Positions 1 through 7,513 of a stretch of DNA of 18,373 bases are shown one piece after another; the stretch's first letter is position 1; every line of letters begins with the position of its first letter. The notes under the pieces are model-generated. The model was not told the origin of the DNA, did no database searches, and saw only the letters and a list, made by a program, of their open reading frames with translations. A program made the translations under genes and the position numbers. The DNA is from Motiliproteus sp048265065. GTDB lineage: Bacteria; Pseudomonadota; Gammaproteobacteria; Pseudomonadales; Balneatricaceae. The DNA lies in the NCBI GenBank assembly GCA_048265065.1, contig JBLXCH010000059.1, positions 1 through 18,373 of the forward strand, given 5' to 3'.

Positions 1-422
1 ATGCAAGTGCTAGTGTTGAAACGGTTGATATGTCTTCGGGGCTAGATGATCTAGAAGCGCTTGAGGAAATTGACGGCCCAGAAAGCTTGGCTGATCTTGC
101 TGATGAGTTGCCAGTGCTAGATGCGGCTGCTCAAGAAGAGTTAGACGAGCTTAGTGACGCTGATCTTGAAAGTGAGTTAGATATGGCGTTGGCCGATGAA
201 GCTAACGCTTTAGATATTGAAGAGACGGATCTGGTTGAGGAAGAGGGTGAGCTTGATTACCTCGAAGGTGCGGATGAGTTGGGCACTAAGTTGGACTTAG
301 CGCGGGCTTATGTTGATATGGATGACTTAGAGGGTGCTCGAGAAATATTGCAAGAAGTAGTTAATGCCGGTGATGAGCAGCAAGCGACTGAAGCTCAAGA
401 GCTGTTGGATACCCTGAGTTAG
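1..422 (+). CDS. fimV: FimV C-terminal end (partial, 5' end outside window)
   Basis: The reading frame is open from the first complete codon at position 3 to TAG at 420-422, so this is the 3' end of a longer gene. The visible part is very rich in Asp, Glu, Leu and Ala. It ends in a compact helical segment (TKLDLARAYVDMDDLEGARE, then ILQEVVNAGDEQQ) that matches the conserved C-terminal TPR-like domain of FimV/HubP. These are inner-membrane peptidoglycan-binding proteins that organise the cell pole, type IV pili and flagella in gammaproteobacteria. The N-terminal LysM and membrane segments would lie upstream and cannot be seen. The position directly before truA agrees with the fimV-truA order in Pseudomonas. 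The domain call rests on recognition, supported by synteny. Confidence 0.88.
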   Translation, partial: ASASVETVDMSSGLDDLEALEEIDGPESLADLADELPVLDAAAQEELDELSDADLESELDMALADEANALDIEETDLVEEEGELDYLEGADELGTKLDLARAYVDMDDLEGAREILQEVVNAGDEQQATEAQELLDTLS

Positions 423-425
423 ACT

Positions 426-1262
426 ATGTTTCCTGAAGTATCACAAGAGGCGGCTAGACCGTCTCTTTTTCGTTATGCGTTATGTATTGAGTATGATGGT
501 AGCGCCTATCAAGGCTGGCAGCGGCAATCCCACACCCAAGCAACAGTGCAGCAAAAAGTAGAAGAAGCGCTGAGCCGAATAGCTAATGAGCCAATAACTA
601 TTATCTGTTCAGGACGCACAGACACGGGCGTTCATGCGTGTTATCAAATCATTCATTTTGATACTTCTGCAATACGTGAGCAGCGTGCATGGGTGCTAGG
701 GACTAATACTAATTTGCCCTACGATATCGCTGTAAAGTGGGCTGTGCCAGTGAGTGATAACTTCCATGCTCGTTTTGGTGCTATCGAAAGACGCTACCGG
801 TATTTAATACATAACACGGAAGTGAAACCGGCCTTGTTTAACCGGCAAATGACATGGATGTACAAACCGCTTAATACTCTCCACATGCAGCAAGCAGGTG
901 ATCATCTTGTTGGTCAGCATGATTTTACGTCTTACCGCGCGGTTGCTTGCCAGGCTAAAAGCCCTGTAAGAGAGTTGCGAGAGCTAAATGTACGGCGCCT
1001 TGGTGATGTTGTGATGATAGAAGTTCGCGCCAATGCTTTTTTGCATCATATGATTCGTAATATAGCTGGCGTGCTGATGAAAATAGGTGCGGGTGAAGCT
1101 GAGCCTGATTGGGCAAAAGCAGTGCTAGATGCTCGTGATCGACGAATGGGTGGGGTTACTGCGTTGCCTCATGGCCTTTATTTTGTCGATGTTAAATACC
1201 CGGATGAGTTTAACTTGCCACAGTCGACATTCGGCCCTGCATTTTTACCTGCTTTTGACTGA
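426..1262 (+). CDS. truA: tRNA pseudouridine(38-40) synthase TruA
   Basis: TruA isomerises uridines 38, 39 and 40 of the tRNA anticodon arm to pseudouridine. The 278-residue protein has the family N-terminus (YDGSAYQGWQRQ, residues 23-34) and the catalytic motif GRTDTGVHA (63-71), with the nucleophilic aspartate at D66. The second half carries FHARFGAIERRYRY and the FLHHMIRNIAGVL segment typical of the family. The length is close to that of E. coli TruA (270). The first in-frame ATG lies only 3 nt after the fimV stop and has no strong Shine-Dalgarno, so translation may depend on re-initiation after fimV. There is no other in-frame Met before the conserved core, so the start is reasonably secure. 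Confidence 0.96.
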   Translation: MFPEVSQEAARPSLFRYALCIEYDGSAYQGWQRQSHTQATVQQKVEEALSRIANEPITIICSGRTDTGVHACYQIIHFDTSAIREQRAWVLGTNTNLPYDIAVKWAVPVSDNFHARFGAIERRYRYLIHNTEVKPALFNRQMTWMYKPLNTLHMQQAGDHLVGQHDFTSYRAVACQAKSPVRELRELNVRRLGDVVMIEVRANAFLHHMIRNIAGVLMKIGAGEAEPDWAKAVLDARDRRMGGVTALPHGLYFVDVKYPDEFNLPQSTFGPAFLPAFD

Positions 1263-1313
1263 TTTTTCTGCAAAATTCTGTTAATATCCTGCGGCTAACT
1301 TTTTGGCTATTGT

Positions 1314-1958
1314 ATGATGGAATATTCACATCGACGTACTCGTGTAAAGATCTGCGGTTTGACTCGTGTCGTCGATGTTGAGGCGGCTGTTGCTGCCGGT
1401 GCAGATGCAATAGGGTTAGTCTTTTATGACCCGAGCCCTCGTGCGGTAACCATTGATCGGGCTGCCGAATTAGCGAAGCATGTGCCGGCTTTTGTTACGG
1501 TCACTGCGTTATTTGTCAACCCGTCAGTTGATCTGGTTAGGCAGGTGTTAGATCAGGTGGATATTGATCTATTACAGTTTCATGGTGATGAAGATGAGCT
1601 GTTTTGTAAGCAGTTTAATCGTCCATACATCAAAGCAATTCGCGTTAAAAGTGATACTGATCTAGAACACGTGGCAGAACGTTATTGTTCTGCCAAAGCT
1701 CTATTGTTAGATACCTATCGTCAGGGTGTGCCTGGCGGTACAGGTGAAACGTTTGATTGGGCGTTAATCCCCAACAAATTATCGAAGCCTGTTATTTTAG
1801 CAGGTGGCTTAACGCCAGCTAATATCAGCACTGCAATTGCAATGGTTAAACCCTATGCAGTGGATGTGAGTGGCGGTGTTGAAGCCGCTAAAGGCATTAA
1901 AAGTAACGAATTAATTGAAAACCTAATGAAAGAGGTGAGTTGTGCCAACGAATGTTGA
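1314..1958 (+). CDS. trpF: Phosphoribosylanthranilate isomerase TrpF
   Basis: TrpF catalyses the Amadori rearrangement of N-(5'-phosphoribosyl)anthranilate to CdRP in tryptophan synthesis. The 214-residue single-domain TIM barrel shows VKICGLTR (residues 11-18), with the general base cysteine C14. It also has LLDTYRQG with the general acid D133, and the phosphate-binding loop LAGGLTP (162-168) followed by AVDVSGGVE. Two consecutive ATGs (1314 and 1317) compete as starts and differ by one residue. It lies 51 nt after truA in an AT-rich gap; TTGACT (1255-1260) and TAATAT (1282-1287) are present there, but 21 nt apart, too far for a convincing sigma70 promoter. The 3' end overlaps trpB. TrpF is monofunctional here, not fused to TrpC as in enterics. 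Confidence 0.97.
   Translation: MMEYSHRRTRVKICGLTRVVDVEAAVAAGADAIGLVFYDPSPRAVTIDRAAELAKHVPAFVTVTALFVNPSVDLVRQVLDQVDIDLLQFHGDEDELFCKQFNRPYIKAIRVKSDTDLEHVAERYCSAKALLLDTYRQGVPGGTGETFDWALIPNKLSKPVILAGGLTPANISTAIAMVKPYAVDVSGGVEAAKGIKSNELIENLMKEVSCANEC
1931..1935 (+). promoter_or_regulatory. Shine-Dalgarno deciding the GTG start of trpB
   Basis: AGAGG lies 6 nt before the GTG at 1942 and inside the last codons of trpF. It supports GTG as the trpB start and implies that ribosomes begin trpB while finishing trpF. Confidence 0.6.
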
Positions 1959-3177
1959 TTATAAAGCATTGATGGACCTCCCTGATAATAAGGGCCATTT
2001 CGGTCCTTACGGGGGTTGTTTTGCATCTGAGACGCTGATTGCTGCTTTGCAGGATCTAGCTGCGCTTTATGAAAAACTCTGGCGAACTCCTGAGTTTCAA
2101 GCCGAGTTTGATAAAGATCTAGCGCACTATGTGGGTCGTCCATCTCCGTTGTATTTTGCTGAGCGTCTAACTGAAAAAGCTGGAGGCGCTAAGATTTACC
2201 TTAAACGGGAAGATTTAAATCATACTGGCGCGCATAAGGTTAACAACACGATTGGTCAGGCGCTATTAGCTAAACATATGGGTAAACCACGTGTTATCGC
2301 TGAAACGGGCGCCGGTCAGCATGGCGTGGCAACGGCAACTGTTGCTGCTCGGCTGGGCTTGGAATGCGTTGTTTACATGGGTTCAGAAGATGTTCGTCGA
2401 CAAGCATTGAATGTTTATCGGATGAAACTCTTGGGTGCAACGGTTATTCCGGTTGAGTCAGGAACGAAAACCTTAAAGGATGCCATGAACGAAGCGATGC
2501 GAGACTGGGTGACGAATGTGGACAACACATTCTATATCATCGGGACCGCTGCTGGGCCTCATCCATACCCTAAACTTGTTCGTGATTTCCAATGTGTTAT
2601 TGGTCGTGAAGCGCGTGAACAGTGTCTTGCTCAAACGGGTAGACTCCCTGATGCGCTGGTCGCTTGTGTTGGCGGCGGCTCTAATGCGATTGGTTTATTC
2701 CACCCATTCATCGCCGATGAAACAGTGAAAATGTATGGTGTAGAGGCCGGTGGTTACGGACTTGAAACCGGTAAGCATGCTGCACCGCTAAGTGCTGGCC
2801 GACCCGGTGTTTTACACGGTAACCGTACCTATTTAATGGAAGATGATGCTGGGCAAATTGCCGGTACTCATTCGGTTTCCGCAGGTTTGGATTACCCTGG
2901 CGTTGGCCCTGAGCACTCATGGTTAAAAGACTGTGGTCGTGCAACGTATGTGGCCATAAACGATGATGAAGCCTTAGAAGCGTTTAGAGTACTCACTCAG
3001 ATTGAAGGCATTATGCCTGCGCTAGAATCAAGTCACGCTATCGCTTATGCGATGAAATTGGCTAAAGAAATGGGCAAAGATGAGACCATCGTTGTAAATC
3101 TGTCAGGCCGTGGGGACAAAGATATTCTAACGGTTGCTGATATTGACGGCATTAAGATTGACGGTATCAGCCTCTGA
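1942..3177 (+). CDS. trpB: Tryptophan synthase beta subunit TrpB
   Basis: TrpB condenses indole, channelled from TrpA, with serine in a PLP-dependent reaction. The 411-residue protein has the PLP-lysine motif HTGAHKVNN with K99 (K87 in enteric TrpB), the catalytic glutamate E121 in AETGAGQHG, and the phosphate-binding loop GGGSN (244-248). The COMM domain follows the VYMGSEDVRRQ segment. The start is GTG, chosen because AGAGG lies 6 nt upstream and the N-terminus matches the family (GPYGGCFASETL at about residue 21). It overlaps trpF by 17 nt, which suggests coupled translation. The C-terminus NLSGRGDKDI is standard TrpB1. The protein is slightly longer than E. coli TrpB (397), the difference being mostly N-terminal. 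Confidence 0.98.
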   Translation: MPTNVDYKALMDLPDNKGHFGPYGGCFASETLIAALQDLAALYEKLWRTPEFQAEFDKDLAHYVGRPSPLYFAERLTEKAGGAKIYLKREDLNHTGAHKVNNTIGQALLAKHMGKPRVIAETGAGQHGVATATVAARLGLECVVYMGSEDVRRQALNVYRMKLLGATVIPVESGTKTLKDAMNEAMRDWVTNVDNTFYIIGTAAGPHPYPKLVRDFQCVIGREAREQCLAQTGRLPDALVACVGGGSNAIGLFHPFIADETVKMYGVEAGGYGLETGKHAAPLSAGRPGVLHGNRTYLMEDDAGQIAGTHSVSAGLDYPGVGPEHSWLKDCGRATYVAINDDEALEAFRVLTQIEGIMPALESSHAIAYAMKLAKEMGKDETIVVNLSGRGDKDILTVADIDGIKIDGISL

Positions 3178-3205
3178 TACGGTTTGGACAATATTTGAGG
3201 AAGAT

Positions 3206-4009
3206 ATGAGTCGTATAACTGGTTGTTTAAATGCGTTAAAAGATCAGGGCAAAAAAGCCCTGATCCCTTATGTTACAGCAGGCGATCCAGCACCACAGGT
3301 TACCGTTCCTGTGATGCATGCGTTAGTTGAAGCGGGTGCTGATATTATTGAGTTGGGTGTGCCTTTCTCTGATCCGATGGCCGACGGTCCTGTTATTCAA
3401 TTAGCGTGCGAACGCGCGCTTGAGCATGGCACACGTTTGCTTGATGTTATTGCGATGGTGAAAACTTTCCGTGAGACAAATAACACTACACCTGTCGTAT
3501 TAATGGGGTATTTGAATCCCATTGAAGCGATTGGTGCAGAGCGTTTCATTGCTGAAGCGAAAGCAGCGGGTGTTGATGGTGTCCTTACAGTCGACCTACC
3601 TCCTGAGGAAGCGGAAGATTTTACTCGGAGCTTGAAAACAGCAGATTTGGATGCGGTTTTCCTTGTCGCTCCAACGACAACTGATGCTCGTATTCAAAGT
3701 GTGTGCGAACAAAGCAGTGGTTATGTCTACTACGTTTCAGTGAAAGGTGTCACAGGCTCTGCGGCACTGGATGTTGATGACGTTAAGCAGCACGTCGAAA
3801 AAATCCGTAGTTATTCTAATCTGCCTGTGGGCGTTGGGTTTGGTATTAAGGATCCTCAGTCAGCAAAAGCCGTTTCATCAGTATCCGATGGTGTAATTGT
3901 TGGTAGTGTTTTAGTGAACAAAATTGCTGAACTTAAAGATCAACCTGATAGAATCCCTGCCGCTGTCGCAGAGATTGTAAGTGCTATGCGCGTTGCAATG
4001 GATTCTTAA
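3206..4009 (+). CDS. trpA: Tryptophan synthase alpha subunit TrpA
   Basis: TrpA cleaves indole-3-glycerol phosphate to indole and glyceraldehyde 3-phosphate and passes indole to TrpB. Starting at ATG 3206 the protein has 267 residues, the usual family size. Both catalytic acids fall at the textbook positions: E49 in DIIELGVPFSDP and D60 in DPMADGP. The C-terminal phosphate site GVGFGIKDP and VIVGSVLV are present. The frame is open further upstream to 3134, but that would overlap the trpB 3' end and add 24 unrelated residues. A GAGGA at 3197-3201 just before ATG 3206 settles the start. The gap to trpB is 28 nt, and the two subunits are surely co-transcribed. Confidence 0.98.
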   Translation: MSRITGCLNALKDQGKKALIPYVTAGDPAPQVTVPVMHALVEAGADIIELGVPFSDPMADGPVIQLACERALEHGTRLLDVIAMVKTFRETNNTTPVVLMGYLNPIEAIGAERFIAEAKAAGVDGVLTVDLPPEEAEDFTRSLKTADLDAVFLVAPTTTDARIQSVCEQSSGYVYYVSVKGVTGSAALDVDDVKQHVEKIRSYSNLPVGVGFGIKDPQSAKAVSSVSDGVIVGSVLVNKIAELKDQPDRIPAAVAEIVSAMRVAMDS

Positions 4010-4063
4010 GCGTTAGGCTACTGTGATTTTTGAATTAAAGATTTGCGCAGGTCTGGAGAAAAT

Positions 4064-4999
4064 ATGAGTAATTGGCTCGATAAAATTGTGCCTTCCAGAA
4101 TTCTTTCTGGCGAAAAGAAATCAAACATTCCAGAAGGGCTTTGGAAAAAGTGTCCTAAATGTGAAGCTATTCTTTATCGTCCAGAGTTACAAAAGAACCT
4201 GAACGTTTGCCCAAAATGTGATCATCACATGCGCCTTAATGCGCGTGAGCGTCTAGATATTTTTCTGGATCAAGGTGATCGCGTTGAAATTGGCGGCGAT
4301 GTTGAACCCGTTGATAAGCTAAAGTTTCGTGACTCCAAGAAATACAAAGATCGTTTGACCGGAGCACAGAAACAGACCAACGAAAAGGATGCACTGGTTG
4401 TCCTTAAAGGCCAAGTGAACGGCTTGCCTGTTGTTGCTGCTGCATTTGAGTTCTCATTTATGGGTGGCTCGATGGGGTCTGTAGTTGGTGAGCGTTTTGT
4501 ACGTGCTGTTGAGGCATCCTTAGACGAAGGTATTCCCTTGATTTGCTTTTCTGCCAGTGGTGGAGCGCGAATGCAGGAAGCGTTGTTTTCGTTAATGCAA
4601 ATGGCTAAAACCAGTGCAGCGCTGGAACGAATGAAGGCAGCGGGTATTCCTTATATTTCAATGATGACGGATCCAGTATTTGGTGGTGTTTCGGCAAGTT
4701 TGGCAATGTTGGGTGATCTCAATATGGCAGAACCAAATGCGTTAATTGGTTTTGCTGGCCCACGGGTTATTGAACAAACAGTGCGCGAAAAGCTGCCTGA
4801 AGGTTTCCAGCGCAGTGAGTTCCTGCTTGAGCACGGTGCAATCGATATGATTGTTCACCGAAAAGAGCTGCGTGACCGTGTTTCATCTATCCTGGCTAAA
4901 CTGATGAACAAGCCTGCGACACCTATTGTCGAAGGTGAGTTAATCGAGGATCCCGAAATCTCTGTGGATGCCGACCAGGATGTCGCCGAAAAATCTTGA
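4064..4999 (+). CDS. accD: Acetyl-CoA carboxylase carboxyltransferase subunit beta AccD
   Basis: AccD is the beta half of the carboxyltransferase that moves CO2 from biotin to acetyl-CoA to make malonyl-CoA for fatty acid synthesis; the alpha half AccA is not in the window. From ATG 4064 the product has 311 residues. A four-cysteine zinc finger near the N-terminus (C30, C33, C49, C52) is followed by the crotonase-like core, with SGGARMQE (165-172) and GPRVIEQT (232-239). GGAG at 4055-4058 supports the ATG; an in-frame TTG at 4043 is rejected because it precedes this site. The last 20 or so residues form an acidic tail beyond the conserved core. The stop codon lies inside folC. Confidence 0.97.
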   Translation: MSNWLDKIVPSRILSGEKKSNIPEGLWKKCPKCEAILYRPELQKNLNVCPKCDHHMRLNARERLDIFLDQGDRVEIGGDVEPVDKLKFRDSKKYKDRLTGAQKQTNEKDALVVLKGQVNGLPVVAAAFEFSFMGGSMGSVVGERFVRAVEASLDEGIPLICFSASGGARMQEALFSLMQMAKTSAALERMKAAGIPYISMMTDPVFGGVSASLAMLGDLNMAEPNALIGFAGPRVIEQTVREKLPEGFQRSEFLLEHGAIDMIVHRKELRDRVSSILAKLMNKPATPIVEGELIEDPEISVDADQDVAEKS

Positions 5000-6272
5000 T
5001 CAATGGCTGGCCTCAATCGAGGCCGGTTATCCCTCTGAAATTGACCTGGGTTTAGAACGTGTAAGGGCTGTTGCCTGTCGCATGCAGCTAACCGACCTTG
5101 GCGCACCTGTCATTACCGTTGCAGGCACCAACGGTAAAGGCTCAACGATTGCGTACATGGCTGCTATTCTTCAAGCGGCCGGTTATACCGTTGGAGCCTA
5201 TACTTCACCACATTTTATTGAGTATAACGAACGGGTTGCTGTAAACGGTCAAGTACTCGACGATGATTCCTTTTGTCAGGCATTTACTGCAATTAAGGTG
5301 GCGAGTGATGCGCTAGAAGTTAATCTAACTTATTTCGAATACGGCACTTTGGCCGCGTTGTGGATTTTTAAACAATTAATTAATCAACAGCAGCTTGATG
5401 TTGTTTTGCTCGAAGTAGGTTTAGGTGGCCGTCTGGATGCCGTAAACATTGTTGATCCTGATATTGCGGTTGTTACCACTGTAGCTATAGATCATGAAAG
5501 CTGGCTTGGCGCTGATCGAGAAACAATAGGTGTTGAGAAAGCGGGTATTTATCGGAGTAAAACGCCGGCGATTTACGGCGAAGTTGATATGCCTTGCTCT
5601 GTACAGGAGCGCATTGATGCGCTATCGACTCAGCGTTATCAACAGGGTAAAGAGTTTAGTGCAACTTTGTCAGCTGGTGGTTGGTGCTGGGAGGGCAAGT
5701 CGTTACTCAATGGGGTGGTTAAGCTGGATGCTTTACCCATTCCTAGCCTGCCTTTTGCCAACGCGGCTACTGCTATTCAAGCATTACAGTTTTTAAACCT
5801 TCCTATTACTATTGAACATTATCGCCAAGGTGTGTCAAAGGCAGCGTTAACTGGAAGGTTTCAACAGGTTATGTATCAGGGTCGAGAGTTGCTGCTTGAT
5901 GTCGCGCATAACCCTCATGCTGCGAAGCATCTCGCTTTACGTGTCTCTGAAAAGCTAACAGTTCATCCTAAACGAATCGTTAGATGTGTTGTCGGAATGT
6001 TAGCGGATAAAGACGTTGGTAACACTTTATTGCCTCTGTCTGAAATTGTACAAGATTGGTATGCTGGTACTCTTGATGAGCCTCGAGGGTTAACGTCTGA
6101 GGCGTTGAGTGACATGCTTCCGCAGATGGAGGTAGGACGTTACCGCACAATTCGCGAAGCATTACAACGTGCGGTTAACGATGCAGGAGAAGATGATTTG
6201 ATCTTGGTTGTAGGCTCATTTTTTACCGTAGCCGAAGCACTTAAATTGTGCAGGGAGACGTCTGTTGAATAG
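4968..6272 (+). CDS. folC: Bifunctional folylpolyglutamate synthase / dihydrofolate synthase FolC
   Basis: FolC adds glutamate to dihydropteroate and then to reduced folates, using ATP. The 434-residue Mur-ligase-fold protein has the ATP P-loop AGTNGKGS (52-59), YTSPH (79-83), the acidic/metal region EVGLGGRLDAVN (149-160), AIDHESWLG (173-181) and KAGI (191-194) with the probable carbamylated-lysine region, then the C-terminal domain motif DVAHNPHA near residue 312. Two in-frame ATGs are possible: 4968 (32-nt overlap with accD) and 4980 (20-nt overlap). Neither has a clean Shine-Dalgarno, so the true N-terminus may be four residues shorter. The overlap implies coupling to accD, as in the Pseudomonas accD-folC pair. 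Confidence 0.96.
   Translation: MPTRMSPKNLDQWLASIEAGYPSEIDLGLERVRAVACRMQLTDLGAPVITVAGTNGKGSTIAYMAAILQAAGYTVGAYTSPHFIEYNERVAVNGQVLDDDSFCQAFTAIKVASDALEVNLTYFEYGTLAALWIFKQLINQQQLDVVLLEVGLGGRLDAVNIVDPDIAVVTTVAIDHESWLGADRETIGVEKAGIYRSKTPAIYGEVDMPCSVQERIDALSTQRYQQGKEFSATLSAGGWCWEGKSLLNGVVKLDALPIPSLPFANAATAIQALQFLNLPITIEHYRQGVSKAALTGRFQQVMYQGRELLLDVAHNPHAAKHLALRVSEKLTVHPKRIVRCVVGMLADKDVGNTLLPLSEIVQDWYAGTLDEPRGLTSEALSDMLPQMEVGRYRTIREALQRAVNDAGEDDLILVVGSFFTVAEALKLCRETSVE
6253..6257 (+). promoter_or_regulatory. Shine-Dalgarno supporting a TTG start for the SPOR gene
   Basis: GGGAG lies 7 nt before the TTG at 6265, within the 3' end of folC. No in-frame ATG precedes the transmembrane segment of the downstream protein, so this site decides the start. 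Confidence 0.55.
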
Positions 6273-6879
6273 CCAACTTAAAACCCGCATTCTCGGGTTT
6301 CTTGTTTTGGCGTCGTTGGCCATTATTTTTATGCCTTTGGTTTTTGATGGAACTGGTGTTCGTGAGCGTGAAGGTATGGATATGAGTATTCCGCCTTCTC
6401 CAGACATGCCTGACATCGTGGTTAATAGCCCAACAAGAGAGCAGCTGGATCAAGGCCTTTCTAAGCCTGCGCCTATTGATCCTGTGCCGCTCACTGAAAT
6501 TACGACTAATACTACAACTAACAATACATCTAACACGAATGTGTCTAAGACAATTGCTGAGAAAGCGACTCAATCGCCAGCAGCGGTCAAAAAACAACTC
6601 TCTCTAGCCGAAGAAAAGCCTGTATTAGATCAAAAAGGGATCCCCGTGGCTTGGACTCTTCAACTTGCCAGCTTTAAAGACAAAGAAAATGCTGAAAACC
6701 TCAGGTCAAAGCTGCTCAAAAAAGGGTATAAAGCTTATACCCGTGAACGTGATGGGCTTAGCAAAGTTTTCGTAGGCCCTGATATTCAGCGTTCTGAAGT
6801 TGAAAAACTTCGCTCTCAGCTTAAGCAAGAGGTTAAACTTGACGGCTTAATCCTTCGCTTCACTACCCAACCAAATTAG
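6265..6879 (+). CDS. dedD: DedD-like SPOR-domain membrane protein
   Basis: The 204-residue protein starts at TTG, supported by GGGAG 7 nt upstream, and overlaps folC by 8 nt. The N-terminus LKTRILGFLVLASLAIIFMP (residues 5-24) is a single inner-membrane anchor typical of DedD. A long low-complexity linker follows, including an Asn/Thr-rich stretch (about 77-95) and a Lys/Ala/Gln segment. The SPOR domain occupies about 127-202 (VAWTLQLASFKDKENAENLR, then KVFVGPD). SPOR domains bind denuded septal peptidoglycan, and DedD supports cell constriction. The place between folC and cvpA is that of dedD in E. coli and of the equivalent SPOR gene in Pseudomonas. The family call is firm; the exact cell-division role is inferred from orthology. 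Confidence 0.9.
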   Translation: MNSQLKTRILGFLVLASLAIIFMPLVFDGTGVREREGMDMSIPPSPDMPDIVVNSPTREQLDQGLSKPAPIDPVPLTEITTNTTTNNTSNTNVSKTIAEKATQSPAAVKKQLSLAEEKPVLDQKGIPVAWTLQLASFKDKENAENLRSKLLKKGYKAYTRERDGLSKVFVGPDIQRSEVEKLRSQLKQEVKLDGLILRFTTQPN

Positions 6880-6909
6880 CGACTCAGTATTGCAGGCTCT
6901 ATTAACCGC

Positions 6910-7422
6910 ATGAATATGATTACACAAATGAACTGGGCTGACTGGGTTGTCGTCGCAATCATTGTTATATCTGGATTACTTAGCCTTCGTCGTGGTTTTG
7001 TTAAAGAGGCGTTGTCATTAATAACATGGGTTGCTGCTTTTATTGTGGCCCGAGTCTTTACTGACAATATGAGTAGTTTGTTAACTAATTATATTGATAC
7101 GCCTTCGGCGCGAGTTATTGCCGCTTTTGCTGTACTTTTTATCATCACGTTGATCATTGGTGCTTTGGTCAACAAATTAATTGGAATGCTTGTCGAGGCA
7201 ACCGGCTTAACCAGTACTGACCGTCTTTTAGGGATGGTCTTTGGCTTGGCTCGTGGTGGTCTTTTAGTGGTTGTTATTGTGGCTTTGTTAGGTATGACGC
7301 CGGTCATCCAAGATCGTTGGTGGCAGGAGTCAGAGCTTATTCCTCATTTCGCCCTTATGGAAGGCTGGACTCGAAATCTAGCCAGTGATGCTTCCGATGC
7401 GATTATGAGTATCGGTCGCTAG
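6910..7422 (+). CDS. cvpA: CvpA family inner-membrane protein
   Basis: This 170-residue protein has about four hydrophobic segments (roughly 9-27, 33-50, 68-90 and 112-131). It shows the CvpA hallmarks WADWVVVAIIVISGLLSLRR (9-28) and GFVKEALSLITWVAAF, then DRLLGMVFGLARGGL before the last segment. CvpA is named for its requirement in colicin V production in E. coli, but its molecular function is unsettled; it is conserved directly before purF. Three in-frame ATGs (6910, 6916, 6928) could start it and none has a strong Shine-Dalgarno; the first is given. The gap to the SPOR gene is 30 nt. Confidence 0.92.
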   Translation: MNMITQMNWADWVVVAIIVISGLLSLRRGFVKEALSLITWVAAFIVARVFTDNMSSLLTNYIDTPSARVIAAFAVLFIITLIIGALVNKLIGMLVEATGLTSTDRLLGMVFGLARGGLLVVVIVALLGMTPVIQDRWWQESELIPHFALMEGWTRNLASDASDAIMSIGR

Positions 7423-7513
7423 TAAAGACAACTATACTATAGGGTTCATATTCCCCGCTTTTTTGCACTTCACATATGTAATGTGGAGACGAATTGTTTA
7501 AGAGGTAATCGCA
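7423..7513 (+). promoter_or_regulatory. cvpA-purF intergenic leader
   Basis: This 91-nt stretch contains TATACT (7433-7438), which could be a -10 element but has no convincing -35. A T-run follows a short GGG...CCC pairing. There is also a small dyad CACAT (7471-7475) / ATGTG (7481-7485), which includes the palindrome ACATATGT. AGAGG at 7501-7505 serves as the purF ribosome binding site. I see no clear match to a PurR operator. Its regulatory role is only a possibility. Confidence 0.3.

Noticed and set aside
1255..1287. Promoter before trpF (TTGACT and TAATAT)
   Set aside because: The spacing of 21 nt is too long for a normal sigma70 promoter, so it is not listed as a feature.
3134..3205. 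N-terminal extension of trpA into trpB
   Set aside because: The added residues are not TrpA-like, and GAGGA precedes the ATG at 3206, which places the catalytic residues at E49 and D60.
4043..4063. TTG start seven codons upstream for accD
   Set aside because: The Shine-Dalgarno GGAG lies between it and the ATG at 4064, and the ATG product begins like the family.
6241..6597. Minus-strand open frame across the folC-dedD junction
   Set aside because: It is antisense to two well-supported genes and has no recognisable domain.
7442..7468. Possible terminator between cvpA and purF (GGG...CCC followed by a T-run)
   Set aside because: The stem is only three or four pairs with mismatches, and the operon order suggests continued transcription.
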